A DNA stretch of 64,000 nucleotides. Source: DATBDE01 sp036270095. GTDB taxonomy: Bacteria > Actinomycetota > Thermoleophilia > Solirubrobacterales > Solirubrobacteraceae. The translations under genes were made by a program, and so were the position numbers. Shown here in pieces: positions 19,219 through 29,400 of the stretch; positions within the stretch are counted from its first letter, which is position 1; each line of letters opens with the position of its first letter. The notes under the pieces were generated by a model, which was not told the origin of the DNA, searched no databases, and saw nothing but the letters and a program-made list of their open reading frames with translations. Location of the stretch: positions 62,001 to 126,000 of the forward strand of contig DATBDE010000104.1 in the NCBI GenBank assembly GCA_036270095.1, read 5' to 3'.

Positions 19219-20409
19219 TTAATTTGAGGGCCGTGTCGGGTTTTGCACCCTGCCGTCCGTCTTGCGGCAGATGACGAGGGCCTCGATGTAGTCCCAGCGA
19301 TAGCGTTCGGGGGCATCCGCGACGCGCTCCTCGAGTTCTCTGAGGAAGGCGGCGAGGAGACCGGGGGCGCGGTCCTCGCCCTCACGCGCGAACGCGCGAT
19401 GCAGGAGCGGCCCGCCCCAGGCGAGCACGCTCCGCACGTAGTCCCGCGCGAACATGGCGGGATCGTCGTGCCAGTAGAGATTGTCGAGACGGAAGAGCTC
19501 GGCGCTCTCGAGCTCGAGGCCGGCGACGCGCCCGCCGCCGGCCTCGAAGGGGTATCGAATCTCGTCTAGCGTCCGCATCCACACCGGAACGACGACCGCG
19601 GCGACGGTGGCGGAGCCGATGCGCCCCGCGCGGCGCCAGTCGGCGAGCACCCGGTTCATGTCGCCGATGATCTCGACGTAGAGCCCCGTCCTCTCGGGGC
19701 ACGGAGCGGGCGAGGCTGGCAGCGCGCCAATGAACCGGCCACCCGGCGCGAGCTCCAAGGCGCGGATCTGGAGCAGCCGCTGCCACTGCCGCGCCGCGGC
19801 CACGCGCCAGGCTCGCCGCTCGGCCTCATCTGTGTGGTCCGGGTAGCCGGGGAAGACCGACCCGGTCGACGCCAGGCCGGCCGCATTGGCGACCCAGTGC
19901 ATCGCCGTCCCGGTGACCGCGACATGCACGCTGCCCGGCGGCAGGCACGGCGCCTGCTGGAGCGGGATGCCCACCATGCTGATCACCGTGGCGGGAGGCG
20001 GGGTGTGCTCGACCGCTCGGCGGCAGGCCTCGCTGTGGGCCTGCGACGAGGCGTAGTGGGCCCCCGTGCCGACATCGGCGACGCCAGGGCCGGCGTCCCC
20101 GGGATCGGGGATCACGACGACCCCCGACCCGTCCGTCGCTTCGCCGAAGGCGTGCCGCAGATGCTCGCCGGCGACGCCCCACGCGTTCGTCGGCAGATCG
20201 ACGAGTGCGTAGATCAGCGGCCGGCCCGCGCGCAGCTCGGCGAGCGTGCGGATCAGGCCGTGCGAGTTGATCCCGTCGGCGGCGCCAAGATCGACCACGC
20301 GGAGCACCCGCTCGTCCGCAAACAGCCGCGCGGCGGCCAGCGCAGACGGGTGTGTCGCCTCGAACGCGGCGCGCTGCGAGAGCGCGTATCGCCCGTAGTC
20401 GTCTGCCAT
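19219..20409 (-). CDS. SABATH-type SAM-dependent carboxyl methyltransferase
   Basis: This is a 396-residue methyltransferase related to the plant SABATH enzymes, which methylate carboxyl groups of salicylate, jasmonate and similar acids. The SAM site is VVDLGAADGINSHGLI. A later GTAMHWVAN matches the substrate-contacting S-x-x-LHW motif. GGRFIGALP is the following strand, and the C-terminal half has the family's substrate-cap helices. The ATG at 20409 fits the conserved start; a GGAGG lies about 35 bases upstream, so the exact start is not certain. Bacterial members are uncommon, consistent with an acquired gene in a probable island. Confidence 0.82.
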   Translation of the reverse strand: MADDYGRYALSQRAAFEATHPSALAAARLFADERVLRVVDLGAADGINSHGLIRTLAELRAGRPLIYALVDLPTNAWGVAGEHLRHAFGEATDGSGVVVIPDPGDAGPGVADVGTGAHYASSQAHSEACRRAVEHTPPPATVISMVGIPLQQAPCLPPGSVHVAVTGTAMHWVANAAGLASTGSVFPGYPDHTDEAERRAWRVAAARQWQRLLQIRALELAPGGRFIGALPASPAPCPERTGLYVEIIGDMNRVLADWRRAGRIGSATVAAVVVPVWMRTLDEIRYPFEAGGGRVAGLELESAELFRLDNLYWHDDPAMFARDYVRSVLAWGGPLLHRAFAREGEDRAPGLLAAFLRELEERVADAPERYRWDYIEALVICRKTDGRVQNPTRPSN

Positions 20410-20802
20410 GCTCGAGAGTTCGGGGCGATCTGACGGCGTGGCGCCTCCTTCCGGACAAGCAGCGCCCGGTCTGGGCGCTGCGATGACGATATTTCCATAG
20501 GGCCGGGCTCCGCGCCAAGTGCGAGCCCCGCTCGGGCGTCCGGTGCACCGCCCCGTCAGCCAGCCCGGGAGCCCGGGCACCTCACAGCCGCAACGAACGG
20601 TTCAGCACCAGCGCGACGAGGGCCGCAGCGCGCAGCGCCCGCGCTATCGCACCGAGGCGCACGCGACAGCGGCGCCTGCAGGCGGAAAGGAGAAGCACGA
20701 CGCGAAAACGGAGCGCGCAACTCCTCCTCTGGAGGGTTCCAAGAGACCCGGTCACGCAGCGCCAGTCGGGGTGTGGCGAATGCGACACGTGTGAGGCGGC
20801 GG
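20410..20802. other. Intergenic stretch without recognised gene
   Basis: I see no supported gene here. The only ribosome-site-like signals are a GGAGG near 20445 (reading towards the SABATH gene) and an AGGAGGAG near 20731 on the minus strand followed by TTG. The latter opens a 46-codon frame with no recognisable features. It probably holds promoter and leader sequence for the methyltransferase. Confidence 0.5.
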
Positions 20803-21684
20803 TTATCTGCTTCGCCGGCTGGCGTGTGCTGTCAGGAAGGCCTCGACGTCCGCGGCGAACTCGGTCGCGTGCTGGAAGAGGAAGCCGTGTGCTGAGTCGG
20901 GATAGATCTTCACGGTGGCCTGGGGAATCAACCCCGCGAGGAGGTAGGAGTAGTGCGGCGGGATCATCGGGTCGCTGTCGCCGTTGGCGATGAAGACTGG
21001 ACAGTCGATCGCGCTGACACGCTGCAGGAGCGCGTGGTTTGGCTCACCCCACGAGCACACTGCGTCGTATTGCGCCTGCCGTGTCTCCCATGTCGTTTGA
21101 GCATCACGATCATCGGTGCGCGCACCAAAGATGCGCTGCAGTGATTGCTTTCCGGCCTGCTGGCTTGTCGGCGATGGTGCATAGAACACGGCTAGGACCC
21201 CATCGGGCCCCGTCTGAGGTGTGCCCACGGCATCCATCACGTCCTGCGCCCAACCGTGCATCCCCGCTGCGCCCTTTGGCGCCGCGGACGCCAGGACGAC
21301 GCGTCGTACCAACGCCGGGCGCGTCAACGTGATGTCTTGCGCTAAGAAGCTGCCTATCGAGAAGCCGAGAAGGTCGACCTGGGTAAGCTCCAGCGCGTCG
21401 AGGAAGGTGACGGCGTCGCGTGCCATCTCGGCGATCGTGTGCGGCGTCGTCCCAGTCGAGGCGCCGACGCCGATGTTGTCGAACGTCACCACGCGCCGGT
21501 TTTGCGCGAGCGCATCGATCAGCGCAGGGTCCCAATTGTCGAGGTTCCCGCGGAAGTGCTGCAGAAGGACGAGCGGCACCTCGCCGCTGCCGACGTCACG
21601 GTAGGCGAAGCTCACGCCGTTCGGCGCCTCCACCCTCCGGTTCTCAGATGTCGTGTAGCCCCCTGCGGTCGTGCTCGAGCTCAT
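20803..21684 (-). CDS. Alpha/beta hydrolase, Ser nucleophile
   Basis: This is a 293-residue cytoplasmic alpha/beta hydrolase. The oxyanion region is LVLLQHFRGNLDNWDP, the nucleophile elbow is LGFSIGSF (Ser), the acid is in ANGDSDPMIPP and the His is in DSAHGFLFQ. This resembles the non-haem haloperoxidase/esterase group that acts on small esters. It is the third of three consecutive minus-strand alpha/beta hydrolase genes downstream of a TetR gene, suggesting a degradation cassette. Confidence 0.88.
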   Translation of the reverse strand: MSSSTTAGGYTTSENRRVEAPNGVSFAYRDVGSGEVPLVLLQHFRGNLDNWDPALIDALAQNRRVVTFDNIGVGASTGTTPHTIAEMARDAVTFLDALELTQVDLLGFSIGSFLAQDITLTRPALVRRVVLASAAPKGAAGMHGWAQDVMDAVGTPQTGPDGVLAVFYAPSPTSQQAGKQSLQRIFGARTDDRDAQTTWETRQAQYDAVCSWGEPNHALLQRVSAIDCPVFIANGDSDPMIPPHYSYLLAGLIPQATVKIYPDSAHGFLFQHATEFAADVEAFLTAHASRRSR

Positions 21685-21761
21685 TGGCGCCTTTCACTTG
21701 GATTGTCAAGAGGTGGTCTCGCCATCCCGTTAGGTCGTTTCCGCGATGCGGTCGTTGAAGG

Positions 21762-22475
21762 TCATGCTGTCTCCCTCCGCCGGAACGGAATTGCCCCGCC
21801 GTGGCGCTGCTCGTCCATCCATGACGCCGCCAGCCCCGTCCGCGCGGCCGGCGTCGCCGCTGCCGCGCGCCAACCCGAGGCTATGTGGACCATGGGCGAA
21901 GACATGGGCGGTGTGCGGGACCGCATGGGCGGCGAGAGACGCCGCGAAGCGGTAGGTGTGCTCAGGCGGGACGTAGGGTCCTCGGCGGTGTGCCACAGGA
22001 AGAACGGCGGCGAGGACCCCGTCACAAGCGTATTCAGCGAGGTCTCGCGGCGGAGCTGCGGTGTCGCGTCCTCGCCCAACAGGATCATGCGCGCTGGTCG
22101 ATAGGTCTCGGTCTCCATCGAGGTGATCGCGTAGCCGAGTACGGCGAAGTCAACGGTGTCGTCCGCACCGCCGCCCGGCGCGAGTGCAGCTAGACCGGCG
22201 AGATGCCCGCCGGCGGAGAAGCCGATCAGTCCGATGCGCTCCGCGCCGCCCGCCCTCAGTTGGCGGATCTCAGCTCGAAGGGCGTTCATCGGGGCTGGGT
22301 GGCGCACCAGCAACGGGTAGCGGAACACGCTGGCGCGAACACCGAGCCCGGTCACCCAGCGCACAATCGGCTCGGCCTCGTGGGCGACATGCTCCGAATA
22401 GCCTCCGCCAGGCAACACCACCATGTGCGTCCGCGCATCGCTCGGCGCGCTGTGCAGGCCGTCCGGCTGACTCAC
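21762..22475 (-). pseudogene. Esterase (BD-FAE-like) with two compensating frameshifts
   Basis: This is an alpha/beta hydrolase. The oxyanion motif is VVLPGGGYSEH, the nucleophile GFSAGG, and HTAED carries the acid. Immediately after HTAED (near 21980) the conserved continuation YVPPEHTYRFA...HVFAHGPHSLGLA is in another frame. Near 21850 the frame returns and ends ARTGLAASWMDEQ. The middle 130 bases, including the catalytic His, are therefore out of frame. Homology in each segment is clear, so the ancestral gene was continuous. Its ATG lies 4 bases after the stop of the upstream hydrolase. Confidence 0.75.
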
Positions 22476-22479
22476 GAGC

Positions 22480-23328
22480 TCAACCTCGGGACGGCGCGGT
22501 GCTGTGGCCCTCGATCCACGCCGTCGTCAGCGCCAGATAGTCGTCGGCGCCGTCCTCCCAAGTGAAGTGGCCGGTCTCGAGGATGTCCAGTTTGCTGTCG
22601 GGCAGCCGCGCGTGCAGGAACTCGGCGTTGCTCGGCGGGACGAGTCCGTCGTGACGCCCGGCGATGATCTGAACCGGTGTACGGATGTCACCGAGTCGTT
22701 CGGCCAAGACCGGCAGATCGTCCGGATAGTGCCGAACGTAGGCGGTTGACTCGACGAAGCGCTCGCCGGCATATGAGGTGAGGTAGTCCTCTCGTACGGC
22801 ATCGGGCAACCGGTGTCGCCCGATGCCTTCGAGTGCCCCGGCGACGATGTCGCGTCCATCCGTTCCCTGAAAACCGCTGAGGTCGGGCGCCTCGATCAGT
22901 TCTTTGAGTGCGCCTGTCACCTCGAGCGGGAACGACGCACCGCCGCTACCGACGACAGCGCTCGGGAAGCGGTCAAGCTCCTCGGCGGCCGCGAACAGGA
23001 CGGCACCAGTCCCGACGTCGGGCCCCACCAGGTGCGGGTGGCCGAGTTCCCACTCATCGATCAGCCGCACCAGGAACCCGCCCATGGCCCGCGGGGACTC
23101 GAGCTCAGCGCGGCGCTCAGATTGCCCGAACCCCGGGAGATCGATGGCGACCAGTCGTGCGCTCTCGGCCAGGCGCGACCAGATGGTGTTCCACGCGAAC
23201 AGGCTCTCGGGCCAGGGGCTGAGGAGCAGGACCGTCTCATCCCCGACTCCATCGGCTTCGGCGCACCTGATGGCGAGGCCGTCGGCCTCCCGCAGGCGCG
23301 GGGTCATGTTGACCGCGCTGTCTGACAT
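22480..23328 (-). CDS. Alpha/beta hydrolase with Asp nucleophile
   Basis: This is a 282-residue hydrolase. The nucleophile position reads LVGPDVGTGAV, so the residue is Asp as in haloalkane dehalogenases and epoxide hydrolases rather than Ser. The acid is in AGRHDGLVPP and the His in ETGHFTWED. A cap region lies between the strands. It may hydrolyse a halogenated compound or an epoxide. It is the first of the three-hydrolase run, immediately downstream of the broken TetR regulator and its operator. Confidence 0.88.
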   Translation of the reverse strand: MSDSAVNMTPRLREADGLAIRCAEADGVGDETVLLLSPWPESLFAWNTIWSRLAESARLVAIDLPGFGQSERRAELESPRAMGGFLVRLIDEWELGHPHLVGPDVGTGAVLFAAAEELDRFPSAVVGSGGASFPLEVTGALKELIEAPDLSGFQGTDGRDIVAGALEGIGRHRLPDAVREDYLTSYAGERFVESTAYVRHYPDDLPVLAERLGDIRTPVQIIAGRHDGLVPPSNAEFLHARLPDSKLDILETGHFTWEDGADDYLALTTAWIEGHSTAPSRG

Positions 23329-23422
23329 GCCTGACTCCTCTTGGTCGATGAACGACTCCTCTCGGTCGCATCCGATGCTGGGCCGTTCCTTGACGCTGAT
23401 GTCTAGTCCGAAATCTGCATCG

Positions 23423-24299
23423 CTACGGCCGGCGTGACGTCACTTGATCGCGCGATGTTTTCGCCGGCCCTCGACGGAGCCGGACGACCGGCGTCTGGTT
23501 GTGCGCCGAGGCGTCCGCGCGGAAGCGGCGCGCTTCGAGAAGGCGGGTCTTCCCCATTCCTGCTCCTCCCTCGACGAGCATGACCGCGCCAGCGGCGCCG
23601 CCGCGGACCCGATCGAGCATGACGCTCAGACTCGTGAGTCGCTCATCCCGGCCACGAAGCGCGTGATGACGGGAAGGCGTCTTCTCCACGAAAACCGGCC
23701 CTATTGATCGACGGCCGGGGTTGCGACGCTGGCCAGCTGCTCCGCTTTCGAGCGCCGAGGCCATCACCAGCTCCAGCTCCAGCTCCAGCTCGTCGGATAC
23801 ACGCTCGAGCGGTCGCAGGCTCCGTTCTGCGCGGCAAAGGATGATCGCGCCCTCGAGCGAAGCCAGTAAAAGCGTCGCGATCGAGTGAGCGCGCCGCGCC
23901 GCCACGCCGCGGTTACGCAGAGCGTCTGCGATCACGTCCTGCCAGTCGGCGAAAACGCCTCCGGCGATGTCCCGCGCGCTCGGCTCGTGCCACCCTTCGA
24001 GCGCGGCTGAGGTGATGGGGCAGCCAGCCCGGAAGTCGCTAGCACGCAGGATGTTCGACCAGTGCCTGCGAAATGAGCCGACAGCGGCGACCGAATCACT
24101 GCGTTCGACCGCAGCGACGGCCCCGGCGGTGGTGAACTCGCCCCGCCCAACGGGTTGCCTCTTCGACGAGGTGGCTCTTGCCGCCGTTGAAGTGTTGATA
24201 GACGGATCCGCGTGGCGCCCCGCTGTTGGCGAGGACATCAGTAAACGAGGTGCCCTGCACGCCGCGCTCGCTGAACAACAGCGCCGCACTCTCGATCAT
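23423..24299 (-). pseudogene. TetR regulator, frameshifted and fused to ATPase fragment
   Basis: The start at 24299 reads MIESAALLFSERGVQGTSF, with the recognition helix APRGSVYQHF, a TetR DNA-binding domain close to the LmrA/YxaF subgroup. Near 24150 the frame shifts; the ligand-binding domain (EFTTAGAVAAVE...LEGAIILCRAERSL) continues in the next frame without a stop. Instead of ending, it runs into GRDERLTSLSVMLDRVRGG...VEGGAGMGKTRLLEA, the first 60 residues of an unrelated LAL-type ATPase with a Walker A motif, and stops at 23423. This is a decayed chimera. Confidence 0.75.
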
Positions 24300-24322
24300 T
24301 TTTTGGCGTCGGATTACGGGGC

Positions 24323-24343
24323 ATGTTCTATGACATAGAACAT
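24323..24343. promoter_or_regulatory. Perfect palindromic operator (TetR-type)
   Basis: The arms ATGTTCTATG and CATAGAACAT surround one central A: 21 bases of perfect two-fold symmetry, AT-rich in a GC-rich background. It ends 24 bases upstream of the TetR start, the position expected for autoregulation. No other gene begins on the right side, so it probably governs only the minus-strand regulator and hydrolase run. Confidence 0.8.
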
Positions 24344-24450
24344 ACTATTTCAATGGCCCCGACGCGCAGGCACGACGCGAGTTGCAACGCCCAGAGCTCG
24401 CCCCGCTGGTTGGGGGCAACGGCCGGTCGCCCCCAGTGGGACGCGGCCGT

Positions 24451-25450
24451 TCATGCAGTCAGCGACGGCTCGTCAGGCGCGGACAGGCTGAGCACGGTGC
24501 CGGCCACCGCCGGAGACGCATCGAGCTTCGCCTCCAGCGCGCGGAGCCGGATGGCAACGTTCGACTCGGTGTCGGCCCCGGTCAGGTCGACGTCGCCGAC
24601 CACCGAAACGACACGCGGGCCGACGAACTCGAGGCGTAGGTAGGTCACGCGACCGACCTCCGGCTCGGCGAGCAGCGCCCGGATCGCGGCCGCGCGGAGT
24701 CGGGGATTGGCCTCTTCCCCGATCAGGAACGCGCGATTGCGGTTGATGAGAACCGTGGCGACCGCCGCGAGCAGGACGCCGACCAGAATGGATCCGACGG
24801 CATCGGGCGTTGACGAGCCCGTCAGCTGGTGGGCGCCCAGTCCGAAGGCTGCGATGGCCAGGCCGATGAGCGCGGCCGAGTCCTCGGCGAATACGGCCCG
24901 GAGCGTCGGGTCGCTGGTGGCCATGACCGCGCCGAGCAGGTCCCGGTCCATCAATCAGCCGTGCGCCGAGCTTGCCGGACCGAGCGCAAGAAAGAGATTC
25001 CCTCGAGCACGAACGAGACCGCGAGCACGGCGTAGCCCACGGCGAAGACGGTGGCCGGCGAGGGGTGCGAGAGCCCTTGGACTCCATGCGTCACCGAGAC
25101 GGCGGCACCGACCACGAACAAGCCAAATGCTGCGAGCAGCGACCACACGTAGGCCTCGCGGCCGTGGCCGAGCGGATGCGCGCTGTCGGGCGGTCGGCGC
25201 GAGCGACGGGAGGCGAGAGCAGGAACACTTCGTTGCCTGTGTCCGCTCAGGAGTGCGTCGCTTCAGCCAGCAGCGAGGCTGACCCGGTCACTACCGCTGC
25301 GACCGACTTCGCGACAGCGACGAGGAGGTTGGCGGCGAAGGCGATGAGAACCGTCGTGAGGCTCGCGGAACCAGCGCCACGCGCTGCTCGCTCGGGGCGG
25401 CCGGGAAACCCCTCGGACTTCGCCGCAGCACCGTCGTTCGAGGGCGCCAT
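24451..25450 (-). pseudogene. Cation diffusion facilitator transporter, multiply broken
   Basis: From the ATG at 25450 the N-terminus reads TTVLIAFAANLLVAVAKS with the CDF helix ending SASLLAEATHS, then TGA where Trp is expected before ADTGNEVFLL: a TGG-to-TGA nonsense change. A frameshift follows near 25210, where SRRSRRPPDSAHPLGHGREA resumes in another frame. This is followed by helices VWSLLAAFGLFVVG and AVLAVSFVLEGISFLRS, a stop at 24958 and a third piece SDPTLRAVFAEDSAALIG to the end of the cytoplasmic domain. Three lesions mean it cannot be functional; the ancestral role was divalent metal export. Confidence 0.85.
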
Positions 25451-25706
25451 ATGCCCAAAGCATCGCCGGGCTCCGGCAGGCGCGCTAGATCGAGTCCCCG
25501 GCGCGCCATACCGCGGGCTTCTCGACAGGTGTCCTTGCTGTTCGCGTGAGGCTCGCGCTGACGGATCCTCAATCCGTGATCCCGGCTCGGTGAGGTTTCC
25601 TCGTTCCGCGGCTGTGCGCGTAGCGGTCGGTACGCGCGATGCGCGCCGACAGGTGATCCTTGGGGATGACGTGCATTCTGCGGGCGACCAATCCGGCGGC
25701 GCTCCT

Positions 25707-26351
25707 GTGGGTTTCCGTCGAGCGCGGCATGTATCTGCGGGGGTTCGCATCGCGATCGCGTTCGTCGTGGGCATCGCCTTCGCCCTCCCCATCGCTGCGC
25801 TGAGCTCGTGGTGGCTGTTCCCGCTCCTGACGTGGGACTTCGCCTGCGTCGTCTATGCGTCCTGGGTGTGGATGACGATCTGGCCGCGCGACGCTGTGAG
25901 CACCGCGCGCCTCGCCGTGCGCGTCGATCCCACCCGGGCGATCGCGGACCTGCTGGTCCAGGCGGCGGCGGTCGCGAGCCTCGCGGCGGTCGGGGTCGTG
26001 CTTGGCCAGGCGGCCAAGCGCCACGGGGCCGAACAGGTCCTGCTGGCAGCGCTGGGCGTGATCTCCGTCGCCCTCTCCTGGATCGTCGTACACACCGTCT
26101 ACACGTTGCGCTACGCCCGGCTCTACTACACCCCGCCCGAGGGCGGGATCCAGTTCGGCGGCTCCGAGCGGCCGCGCTTCAGCGACTTCGCATACCTAGC
26201 GCTCACGCTTGGGATGACCTTCCAGGTCTCGGACACCAACCTCGAGACCAATCGCTTCCGCAAACTGGCTCTCGGCCAGTGCCTGCTCGCCTACGTGTTC
26301 GGCACCGTCATCGTCGCCGCCACCGTCAATCTCGTCGTGAGCCTCGGCTAG
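25707..26351 (+). CDS. DUF1345 membrane protein
   Basis: This is a 214-residue integral membrane protein with about five helices and the DUF1345 signature region YYTPPEGGIQFGG followed by RFSDFAYLALTLGMTFQVSD. The family is widespread in bacteria and of unknown function. GTG at 25707 places the first helix (IAFVVGIAFALPIAALS) near the N-terminus; GTG at 25671 with GGGGAT upstream is an alternative. It ends 128 bases before the multi-GAF kinase gene on the same strand. Confidence 0.85.
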   Translation: MGFRRARHVSAGVRIAIAFVVGIAFALPIAALSSWWLFPLLTWDFACVVYASWVWMTIWPRDAVSTARLAVRVDPTRAIADLLVQAAAVASLAAVGVVLGQAAKRHGAEQVLLAALGVISVALSWIVVHTVYTLRYARLYYTPPEGGIQFGGSERPRFSDFAYLALTLGMTFQVSDTNLETNRFRKLALGQCLLAYVFGTVIVAATVNLVVSLG

Positions 26352-26479
26352 CCCGTAGCGCCGCGCCCGGGAGGCTGCCGAGCGACCGCCCGTCTGCCGG
26401 CGGCCGCGACCTGAATCGGGCCACTTCGTGCCTTCGCCGTGTGGGGGAGGCGTACACTCGTTCGTTCTCACACGCTCGC

Positions 26480-29400
26480 GTGTCACGCCGCCTCACCGAC
26501 CTCGCAGGCCCGAACATCGGTGCCGAGGAGTTCCTCGGCGCCGTACTCGAGACTGCCGCGCAGCCGCTCTGCGTCTTCGATCACGACGGCGTGATCCGCT
26601 TCGTCAATCCCGCCGCGGTGGCGGCGCTCGGCTACGACGAGGCCGACGAGCTGCTTGGCCGCCAGAGCCACGAGGCCATCCACGAACGGCATTCGGATGG
26701 GAGCCCCTGTGGCGCTGGGGAGTGCCCGATGCTCATGCCCCAAACGACGGGCGAGACCGTTCACCGCGAGCTGGACTGGTTCTTCCGCCGAAGCGGCTCG
26801 ATGTTGCCTGTCTCCTACGTCTCGGCGCCGATCGCCATGCCGGAGGGCCGCGGCGCGGTCGTGGCCTTCACCGTCATCCAGGATCGCCTGCACGCACAGC
26901 AGCAGGCGTCGTTGCGGCGGGTCGCGACGATCGTCGCCGACGGCACGGCGTCGGCCGAGGTGTTCACTGCAATCGCCGGGGAGGTCGCTCAGCTCCTGGA
27001 CATGACGATCGTCAACATCTGGCGCTTCGAGCGTGATGGCACGGCAACCGTGATGGGCACCTGGAGTGAGCGATCGAGTCCGCTCCAGCCGGGCACCAAC
27101 TGGTCGCTCGAAGCGCCTCCGATCGCCGCAATGGCCCAGCAGATCAGGGCCGGACGCCCCGCGAGGATCGACCTGCCGCGCGTGGCCGGCGCGCTTGCCG
27201 ACGCTGCCCGCGCGAGCGGGCTGCGTGCGGGTGCGGGGGCGCCGATCATCGTCGGCGGCGAGGTGTGGGGCATGATGGGCATCGGTGCCGCGGATGGTGA
27301 GCCCGTGCCCGATCACATCGAGGATCGGCTCACGGAGTTCACCGAGTTGGTTGCCACTGCCATCGCGAACACCGACGCGCGCGCCGAGGCAGCAAGGCTG
27401 GCGGAGGAGCAGGCGGCGCTGCGGCGCGTAGCGACGCTCGTGGCGCGGGAGGCCTCGCAAGCCGAGGTCTTCACTGCCATCGCCGAGGAGATCGGACGGC
27501 TGCTTGGGGCGGATCACGTCCGGATGGTGCGCTTCGAGGGCGAAGGCGCGGTCGTGGTGGGCAGTTCGGGCGCGATTGACGACCCATTGCGCGGCGAGGG
27601 TCCCGTTCCGCTGGAAGGCGACAATGCGGTTTCGCGCGTGTTCCGGACGCGGCAGCCGGCACGGATCGACGACTACGAGACGGCCAGCGGCGCGATCGCG
27701 CAGAGCACGAGCGCGATGGGTATTCGCGGGGTCGTGGTCATTCCGATCCTCGTCGAGGGCCGGCTCTGGGGCGCCATGGGCGCGGGGACGGCTCAGGAGG
27801 AGCCGCTGCCACCGGAGACCGAGTTTCGGCTGGGCCAGTTCACCGACCTGATGGCCACCGCGATCGCCAACACCGAGTCGCGCGCCACGGCCGAGCGCCT
27901 GGCGGAGGAGCAGGCGGGGCTCCGGCGGGTGGCGACGCTCGTGGCCAAAGGGGCGCCGCCGGCGGAGCTGTTCGCGAAGGTCGTCGAAGAGGTGGCGAAC
28001 GTGCTGGATGAGGTCGAGTGCATGCTGGTCCGCGACGAGGGCGATGGCACGGCGAGCGTTGCCGCGTGCCGTGGGGCCGGCTTCGAGGCCGGCTTCCCGG
28101 TCGGCATGCGGTTGGCGGTCGACGGCGACGGCGTTACCGCGTCGGTGCTCCGCACGGGCGAGCCGTGGCGGACCAAGGACTACTCCGCCGCCACCGGAAC
28201 CATGGCCGAGCGCGCTCATGACCACGGGATCCGCTCGGCGGTCGGCTGTCCGATCCGAGTCGGTGGGCGCATTTGGGGCGTGATCGGCGTAGGGAGATCC
28301 GACGGCGCGGTGTTGCCACCCGAGACCGAGACCCGTCTTACGCAGTTCAGCGATCTCGTGGCCACGGCGATCGCCAACGCTGCCGCGCGCGCCGAGGTCG
28401 AGCGGCTCGCCGAGGAGCAGGCGGCGCTGCGGCGGGTGGCGACGCTGGTCGCGCAAGGCGCCTCACCCGCCACCGTCTTCGATGCCGTGGCCAAGGAGAT
28501 GGAGGATCTGCTGGACGCCGACCAGGTCGGGCTGCTCCGCTACGAGCCTGGCGAAGAGGTGACCGTAGTCGCCCACCGCGGGCCGCCGACGCGAGTTCCC
28601 CCCGGCTCGCGCTTGAGCCACGCGGGTCAGAACGTGGCCGCAATGGTGAGGCGAACCGAGCGGCCCGCCCGCATCGACTATTGCGAGGAAGCGCACGGCA
28701 CGATGGCTGAGCTCGCCCGCACCGTGGGGCTCCGGGCGAGCGTGGGAGTGCCGATCGTCGTGGACGGCCGGCTCTGGGGCGCCATCACCGCGAGCCGGGT
28801 CGGGGAGGAGTCGCCGCCGGCCGACACCGAGGAGCGGATGGTCCAGTTCGCGCAACTGCTCGACACCGCCATTGCCAACAGCGCGAGTCGCGACGAAGTG
28901 ACTCGCCTGGCCGAGGAGCAGGCCGCGCTGCGGCGCGTCGCGACGTTGGTCGCGCGCGGCGTGACCGCGGACGCGGTGTTCGCCGCGATCACGCAGGAGG
29001 CTGGGCGCCTGCTCGACGTCGACGCCATGCACTTGGGGCGCTACGAGCCGGGCGACACGGTCACAGGCGTCGCCACCTGGTGGCGCGCAGGCAGCCCGCT
29101 GCCGTTGGGTACGAGCGCTCCGGTGGCGGGCGAGAACGTCACGGCGTTGGTGCTGAGCACCGGCCGCGCGGCGCGAATGGACAGCTATGAGGGCGCCGGG
29201 GGCGCGATCGCGGAGTTGATGCGCGATTCGGGTATCCGCTCGTCCGTTGGCGCGCCGATTCTCGTCGATCAACGGCTGTGGGGCGTGATGATCGCCTCGT
29301 CGAGGGCTGCGCTTCCGCTCCCGGCGGACACCGAGGTGCGCATCGCGGCGTTCACGGAGGTCGCTGCGACTGCGATCGCGAGCACCGAGGCGCGAAGGGA

